Notes under the pieces: generated by a model
Told to the model about the DNA's origin: nothing
Databases searched by the model: none
What the model saw: only the letters and a program-made list of their open reading frames with translations
Source of the DNA: Methanoregulaceae archaeon
Lineage (GTDB): Archaea > Halobacteriota > Methanomicrobia > Methanomicrobiales > Methanospirillaceae
Assembly (NCBI GenBank): GCA_025453715.1
Contig: JALOPT010000015.1
Span: 1 to 15,769 of the forward strand
Length of the DNA: 15,769 bases
Direction: 5' to 3'
Made by a program: the position numbers and the translations under genes
In this document: positions 11,716 through 15,769 of the stretch, piece after piece
Numbering within the stretch: the stretch's first letter is position 1
Layout of the letters: each line of letters starts with the position of its first letter

Positions 11716-13345
11716 AATTAAACGGAGGGATGGACTGGCCAGGTCCGGTATCTGCACCATCGAAGGGACGAGTGTCGCATTCCCTACAGTTCTTGATGTT
11801 ACAACAGTATTCCCGGGACTTAAGCAGGCAACATTATCAAACATTCCACTTTCCGCAGGGCCTGAATTTGTTCAGAAATACTGGCCTGACGGGCCGGCCA
11901 ATCCGGTGCTGATTCATCCACACCATCTGTCAGGGGTAAATTCAGGTGATTGTGTAATGGTACCGGGATGGCATACTGTCCTTACCAATCCCAGGAACTA
12001 TGTGAACTGGCTTACTGCAATGAAAGCGGCACTTCCTCCCGACACCGCATGGTATGCCCCGGCCACTGCGGTCCCTTCGAACATCCATATCCTCTGCTAT
12101 TCCGGGTTTGACCTGTTTGATTTCATTGCCTGTGACCTGGCGGCAGCGAGGGGTGTCTTTCTCCTTCCTGAAGGGGAATTTGACAGGAAATGGATGGATG
12201 CCGGGGTATGTAACTGTGAAGGCTGCAGGTCCGGTGACCTGAACCTGCATAACCGCCTGGCCTTAACGAAAGAACTTGCGCTGGTCTCCAGGTTTATCGC
12301 CACATCACGGCTCAGGGAACTTGTTGAGTCGAGGTGCAGGATGCATTCAACGCATGTCGCTATCATGCGGCACCTTGATTCGATGTATGACCTCATGGAA
12401 CAGGTTGTGCCGGTTGCCAGAGACGTCCCGTTCGGGGCGACATCCGGCGAGACGCTCAACCGTGTTGAGATCCGCCGTTTCGCCCGGCGTGTTGTGGACC
12501 GTTACCAGCCACCTCTTGCTGATACAGCGGTTTTGCTACCCTGTTCTGCGAGGAAACCGTATTCGCTCTCCCAGAGTCACAATAAATTTATTCGGGCAAT
12601 ACAGGGCAGGGCCCACGAATTGATCGTGACATCTCCCATAGGCCTCGTCCCAAGGGAACTGGAGCTTGTATACCCCGCTGCCCATTACGATGTACCGGTG
12701 ACAGGATACTGGGACCGGGAAGAGAAGGCCTTTATATCGGGGGTTATTGCGGAATACCTGCGGAAAAATCATTACCGTCGTGTTATTGCCCACCTGGACG
12801 GTGGCGCACTTGAAGTTGCAAAGATGGGTGCAGATATTGCAGGGATTGACCTCGAATTCACGTGCCCTGGCCGGAGACCCACCGACGGTACCTCCCTCGC
12901 CGCTCTCGATACTGCACTTGGCGGGAGCCGCAGGGTGAAACAGGACCTCCTCCGCGGGATCTGTTCATGGCAGTTCGGGACGGTCCCGGACACAGCGGGG
13001 CTGATGTCAAGAGGTCGGTACCCGGCGGTCCAGTATTCACGGAACCGCGTGCAGATGTTCTCTATCGATACCGGGACCGGCCTGGTAAGACCTACATTTG
13101 AAGGCTGGAAGCTTCTTGGGGAAGGGTACAGGGTAGAGATCTCAGATTTCGTCCCACAGGGGGATATCCTCGCGCCGGGTGTCGAATGTGCCGACCCATG
13201 CATACGTGAAGGTGACGAGGTGCTGGTTGTCGGGCCAAGGGTTTTGGGCACTGGAAGGGCTGCGATGAGTGCGCATGAGATGAGCTGTTCGAAACGTGGT
13301 GTAGCGGTACGGGTGCGTAAAATAAAGATGCGTCCCGATCAATAA
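11702..13345 (+). CDS. arcS: Archaeosine synthase alpha subunit
   Basis: ArcS acts on preQ0 at position 15 of tRNA to give archaeosine; in some archaea it attaches lysine and a radical-SAM partner (RaSEA) completes the reaction. The 547-residue product has a TGT-like N-terminal part with a CNCEGCRSG metal-binding motif (about residue 170), the diagnostic ArcS motif PCSARKPYSLSQSH at 280-293, which fits PC-x3-KPY-x2-S-x2-H exactly, and a C-terminal PUA-like RNA-binding domain from about residue 470 (GVECADPCIREGDEVLVVG). The TTG at 11702 is preferred because the protein then begins MSGIEIKRRDG and GAGGTG lies four bases upstream; a GTG at 11651 in the same frame lies deeper in tgtA. No RaSEA gene is in the window. 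Confidence 0.94.
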   Translation: MSGIEIKRRDGLARSGICTIEGTSVAFPTVLDVTTVFPGLKQATLSNIPLSAGPEFVQKYWPDGPANPVLIHPHHLSGVNSGDCVMVPGWHTVLTNPRNYVNWLTAMKAALPPDTAWYAPATAVPSNIHILCYSGFDLFDFIACDLAAARGVFLLPEGEFDRKWMDAGVCNCEGCRSGDLNLHNRLALTKELALVSRFIATSRLRELVESRCRMHSTHVAIMRHLDSMYDLMEQVVPVARDVPFGATSGETLNRVEIRRFARRVVDRYQPPLADTAVLLPCSARKPYSLSQSHNKFIRAIQGRAHELIVTSPIGLVPRELELVYPAAHYDVPVTGYWDREEKAFISGVIAEYLRKNHYRRVIAHLDGGALEVAKMGADIAGIDLEFTCPGRRPTDGTSLAALDTALGGSRRVKQDLLRGICSWQFGTVPDTAGLMSRGRYPAVQYSRNRVQMFSIDTGTGLVRPTFEGWKLLGEGYRVEISDFVPQGDILAPGVECADPCIREGDEVLVVGPRVLGTGRAAMSAHEMSCSKRGVAVRVRKIKMRPDQ

Positions 13346-13359
13346 GTACGATACTCCAG

Positions 13360-13391
13360 CCAGGATGATTGTCCTGGTATACCAGAAGGTG
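13360..13391 (+). promoter_or_regulatory. Palindromic leader and ribosome binding site before the oxidoreductase operon
   Basis: CCAGGA (13360-13365) and TCCTGG (13372-13377) form an inverted repeat with a 6-base loop, and CTGGTATACCAG (13374-13385) is a perfect 12-base palindrome sharing one arm. The ribosome binding site AAGGTG (13386-13391) follows at once, 8 bases before the TTG start at 13400. The two pairings exclude each other. Confidence 0.5.
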
Positions 13392-13399
13392 TAATATCG

Positions 13400-14239
13400 T
13401 TGTACAGGGTTTTAAAAGCGACACAACTTGCTGATAGGGTCTTTCAGATGTGGGTATTTGCGCCGCACGTGGCCCACCATGCGAAAGCCGGACAGTTTTT
13501 AATTGTCAGGGTTAACGACTCCGGGGAACGTATCCCCCTGACAATATCAGCGGTTGACGGTGACGCCGTCAGGATTATTTTTATGGCGGTGGGTAAGACC
13601 ACGGAACTGCTTGCATCACTCCACGCAGGTGATATGATCAGGGACATAGCAGGACCCCTTGGTCGTCCAAGTGAACTATCAAAATATGGCACCTGTGTGG
13701 TTATCGGTGGCGGGGTTGGCATCGCCAGCACCCCTATTATTGCCAAGGCGCTGAAATCAGCAGGGAATTATGTTGTAGGAATTATCGGGGCGAGAAATGC
13801 CGGGCTCCTCATTCTCGAGGACGAAATGCGGGCATGCTGTGATGAACTGTTCGTTACAACCGACGATGGCAGCAAAGGGATCCATGGTTTTGCAGCGGAC
13901 GTGCTGAAGGCTGAGCTTGCGAAAAGACATATCGATTGCGTGTGGATCATAGGCCCGGCAATTATGATGAAAGTTACATCAGGTATCACCCTGCCATATC
14001 ATGTGAAAACATTCGTTTCATTGAACCCGATCATGGTAGACGGGACGGGTATGTGCGGGTCATGCAGGGTCCAGGTGGGAGGAAGGACCCTGTTTGCCTG
14101 CGTCGACGGGCCTGAATTTGATGCCCACCTTGTTGATTTCGACCTCCTGATGCAACGGTTACGAACATACCAGCCGGAAGAACGTGAGTCCATGGAACAC
14201 TACCATGATCACGCATGCAGCTGTAAAGGGGAGCGGTAA
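13400..14239 (+). CDS. NfnA/SudB-type FAD and [2Fe-2S] oxidoreductase subunit
   Basis: This 279-residue protein matches the small subunit of NADH-dependent ferredoxin:NADP oxidoreductase (NfnA) and sulfide dehydrogenase (SudB), which are built like ferredoxin-NADP reductase and dihydroorotate dehydrogenase electron-transfer subunits. Visible features are the FAD-binding ERIPLTIS (43-50), the nucleotide-binding VVIGGGVGIASTP (100-112), and the cluster site MVDGTGMCGSCR with Cys219, Cys222 and Cys234. Asp214 is at the place of the unusual Asp ligand described for this family. The protein is full length. TTG at 13400 is the start since it yields the family-like LYRVLKATQLA and has AAGGTG upstream. 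It is 3 bases from the large subunit gene. Whether the partner is ferredoxin, NADP or polysulfide cannot be told from sequence alone. Confidence 0.88.
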   Translation: MYRVLKATQLADRVFQMWVFAPHVAHHAKAGQFLIVRVNDSGERIPLTISAVDGDAVRIIFMAVGKTTELLASLHAGDMIRDIAGPLGRPSELSKYGTCVVIGGGVGIASTPIIAKALKSAGNYVVGIIGARNAGLLILEDEMRACCDELFVTTDDGSKGIHGFAADVLKAELAKRHIDCVWIIGPAIMMKVTSGITLPYHVKTFVSLNPIMVDGTGMCGSCRVQVGGRTLFACVDGPEFDAHLVDFDLLMQRLRTYQPEERESMEHYHDHACSCKGER

Positions 14240-14242
14240 ATC

Positions 14243-15586
14243 ATGGAAGACCGTCCTGCAGTGCAGAGAGTACATGATTTTTTTGAAGTATCCCCTGGTC
14301 TTTCCCCGGACGAGGCCATGCTTGAGGCGGAAAGGTGCATGCAATGCAAAAAGCCAAAATGCGTGAACGGTTGTCCGGTCTGTATCGACATCCCGGCATT
14401 TATTGCCGAGATAGCGCTTGGAAATTTCCGTAATGCCGCCGTAATCATTAAGTCGGAAAATATGCTCCCTGCGATTTGCGGCCGTGTCTGTCCACAGGAG
14501 ACACAATGTGAAGGGGAATGCATTCTTGCTGGAAAAGAGAAGCCGATTTCAATAGGTTCTCTTGAACGGTTTATTGCTGACTGGGAGCGGGCACATGGTA
14601 CCAGCGTGCCTGAAATACAGCCCTCTACCGGCCATCATGTAGCCGTGGTCGGTTCAGGTCCGGGAGGACTGACGGCGGCTGCAGAGCTCTCAAGGCTCGG
14701 CCACAAGGTCACCCTGTTTGAGTCCCTGCATGAAGCCGGGGGAGTCCTGATGTACGGGATCCCTGAATTCCGGTTACCGAAGGAGATTGTCAGGGCAGAA
14801 GTGGAACAGGTGCTTGCAATGGGAGTTGAAATCCGGCTGAACCATCTTGCCGGGCGGAGTATCACGGTCGCCGAACTACTGAAATTCGATGCGGTCTTTC
14901 TCGCGACCGGTGCAGGCCTCCCTCATTTTATGGGGATTCCCGGTGAACAGCTGAACGGGGTCTATTCTGCCAATGAATTCCTGACCCGTGTCAATTTCAT
15001 GCATGCTGACCAGTTCCCTGCCTTTGATACGCCGGTGAAAAGGGGTAGCCGTGTGGTAGTTGCTGGCGGTGGGAATGTAGCCATGGACGCAGCCCGGGTA
15101 GCGAGGCGGCTTGGTGCAAAGGTGACACTTGTGTACCGCCGGCGTGAGGAAGACCTGCCCGCAAGAATTGACGAAGTAATCCACGCAAAAGAAGAAGGGG
15201 TTGAAATTCTTGCCTGCGTGAATCCCACCCGTGTTACCGGGGATACGTGCGTTACTGGCGTTGAATGTATCCGGATGGAAATGTGTGCGCTGGATGAAAC
15301 AGGGAGGCCATCAGCCCGACCGATTGACGGGTCTACCTTTACCATCGATTCAGACATGTTTATCGAGGCTATTGGCCAGGGGCCCAACCCGCTCTTAATA
15401 TCAGAGATAAAAGGCCTGAAGAGGGCCGACAGGGGCAATGTAGTAGTAGACGGGGATGGTAAGACCACTCTTCCGCGCATCTTCGCTGCAGGTGATGTGG
15501 CAACAGGTGCTGCAACCGTGATTTTGGCGATGGGTACTGCAAAAGCAGCGGCAAGGGCAATAGACAGGATGCTCAGGGAAGACTGA
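14243..15586 (+). CDS. NfnB/SudA-type iron-sulfur flavoprotein (GltD-like)
   Basis: The 447-residue product resembles the large subunit of NfnAB and SudBA and the small subunit of glutamate synthase (GltD). The N-terminal region carries iron-sulfur ligands at Cys32, 35, 40, 44 and 47 (RCMQCKKPKCVNGCPVC) and Cys79, 83, 89 and 93 (ICGRVCPQETQCEGEC). An FAD-binding VAVVGSGPGG follows at 133-142, then MYGIPEFRLPK, an NADP(H)-binding VVVAGGGNVAMDAARVARR near 270, and the closing AAGDVATGAATVILAMG. No glutamate synthase large subunit is nearby, and the small subunit lies directly upstream, so an Nfn or Sud heterodimer is far more likely than glutamate synthase. It would balance reduced ferredoxin with NADPH and NADH in the cytosol. 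Confidence 0.9.
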   Translation: MEDRPAVQRVHDFFEVSPGLSPDEAMLEAERCMQCKKPKCVNGCPVCIDIPAFIAEIALGNFRNAAVIIKSENMLPAICGRVCPQETQCEGECILAGKEKPISIGSLERFIADWERAHGTSVPEIQPSTGHHVAVVGSGPGGLTAAAELSRLGHKVTLFESLHEAGGVLMYGIPEFRLPKEIVRAEVEQVLAMGVEIRLNHLAGRSITVAELLKFDAVFLATGAGLPHFMGIPGEQLNGVYSANEFLTRVNFMHADQFPAFDTPVKRGSRVVVAGGGNVAMDAARVARRLGAKVTLVYRRREEDLPARIDEVIHAKEEGVEILACVNPTRVTGDTCVTGVECIRMEMCALDETGRPSARPIDGSTFTIDSDMFIEAIGQGPNPLLISEIKGLKRADRGNVVVDGDGKTTLPRIFAAGDVATGAATVILAMGTAKAAARAIDRMLRED

Positions 15587-15595
15587 CCTGTTTAA

Positions 15596-15616
15596 CCTTC
15601 ATTTCCTCCTCTTTTA
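15596..15616 (+). terminator. Pyrimidine-rich tract after the oxidoreductase operon
   Basis: Starting 10 bases after the stop codon is a stretch of almost only C and T that ends in four T (15612-15615). Such tracts can act as archaeal terminators. No hairpin is evident. Confidence 0.4.
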
Positions 15617-15694
15617 GCGTCTCTATTGGAAAGAACCAGTACAATTTCAGCCATATATCTTATTCAGGGAATATATTGTGAAGTTAATGGAAAT

Positions 15695-15769
15695 ATGTGC
15701 CTGCTGAAACAAGTCTATTACCGGGGATATCAGAATGACCGGTTACTGTACGGGAAATATTTTAACTGT
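15695..15769 (+). CDS. Possible start of a further gene, cut by the window end
   Basis: From the ATG at 15695 the frame remains open for 25 codons to the end (beginning MCLLKQVYYRGYQNDR). A TATA-like TATATCT at 15654-15660 would place a start near 15682, 13 bases before the ATG, and another TATA-like element, AATATATT, sits at 15670-15677. There is no strong ribosome binding site and the piece is too short to match to a family, so this is tentative. An ATG at 15734 in another frame is an alternative. Confidence 0.25.
   Translation, partial: MCLLKQVYYRGYQNDRLLYGKYFNC

Noticed and set aside
12772..13251. Minus-strand open frame opposite the 3' half of arcS
   Set aside because: It is the antisense shadow of a gene with an intact ArcS motif and PUA domain.
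14962..15480. Minus-strand open frame opposite the NfnB-like gene
   Set aside because: It has low-complexity Ser/Pro-rich content typical of antisense translation and no motif.
1..15769. CRISPR arrays, tRNA genes, insertion sequences or prophage genes
   Set aside because: I found no regularly spaced repeats, cloverleaf sequence, transposase motif or phage protein on either strand.

Overview
The window reads as a chromosomal segment of a methanogenic archaeon, most likely a member of the order Methanomicrobiales or a close relative. The reasons are the archaeosine tRNA-modification genes tgtA and arcS, a short archaeal-type triosephosphate isomerase, an archaeal RNase P RNA, AT-rich TATA elements about 26 bases from inferred transcription starts, and GGAGG-type ribosome binding sites. 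GC content is moderate. I see no phage, insertion sequence, CRISPR array or toxin module; this is a housekeeping region with some unusual arrangements. The genus is inference, since no rRNA is present.

Region 1 (1-4538) is an aromatic amino-acid (shikimate) block: aroA for EPSP synthase (5' end outside the window), a single gene fusing a bacterial-type shikimate kinase to shikimate dehydrogenase, aroC for chorismate synthase, and, converging from the opposite strand, aroD for type I 3-dehydroquinate dehydratase. Together they cover dehydroquinate to chorismate. Region 2 (4556-8624) holds a small membrane protein divergent from aroD, a very large tandem U32-family protein related to the RNA hydroxylase RlhA, and tpiA. 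In E. coli RlhA depends on prephenate, a product of chorismate, so its position beside the chorismate genes may have functional meaning.

Region 3 (8688-9656, minus strand) has an XRE-type helix-turn-helix protein with two CBS domains and, upstream of it, rnpB, the RNase P RNA. Region 4 (9656-13345) is a tight operon-like run of an AMMECR1-family gene, tgtA and arcS; the genes overlap by 1 and 14 bases. TgtA inserts preQ0 at position 15 of tRNA and ArcS carries the pathway on to archaeosine. With rnpB and the U32 protein this makes the middle of the window rich in RNA processing and modification. Region 5 (13400-15586) encodes a two-subunit flavin and iron-sulfur oxidoreductase of the NfnAB/SudBA type, likely exchanging electrons between NAD(P)H and ferredoxin (or sulfur compounds). 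The final 180 bases contain a pyrimidine-rich termination-like tract, TATA-like elements and possibly the first codons of another gene.

The most notable structural points are two divergent gene pairs (aroD/membrane protein and rnpB/AMMECR1) whose inferred core promoters interlock, so each TATA element lies at or near the other gene's start site; the kinase-dehydrogenase fusion; the tandem U32 protein next to the chorismate genes; and the AMMECR1-tgtA-arcS linkage. I do not see a clearly new defence or mobile system here.
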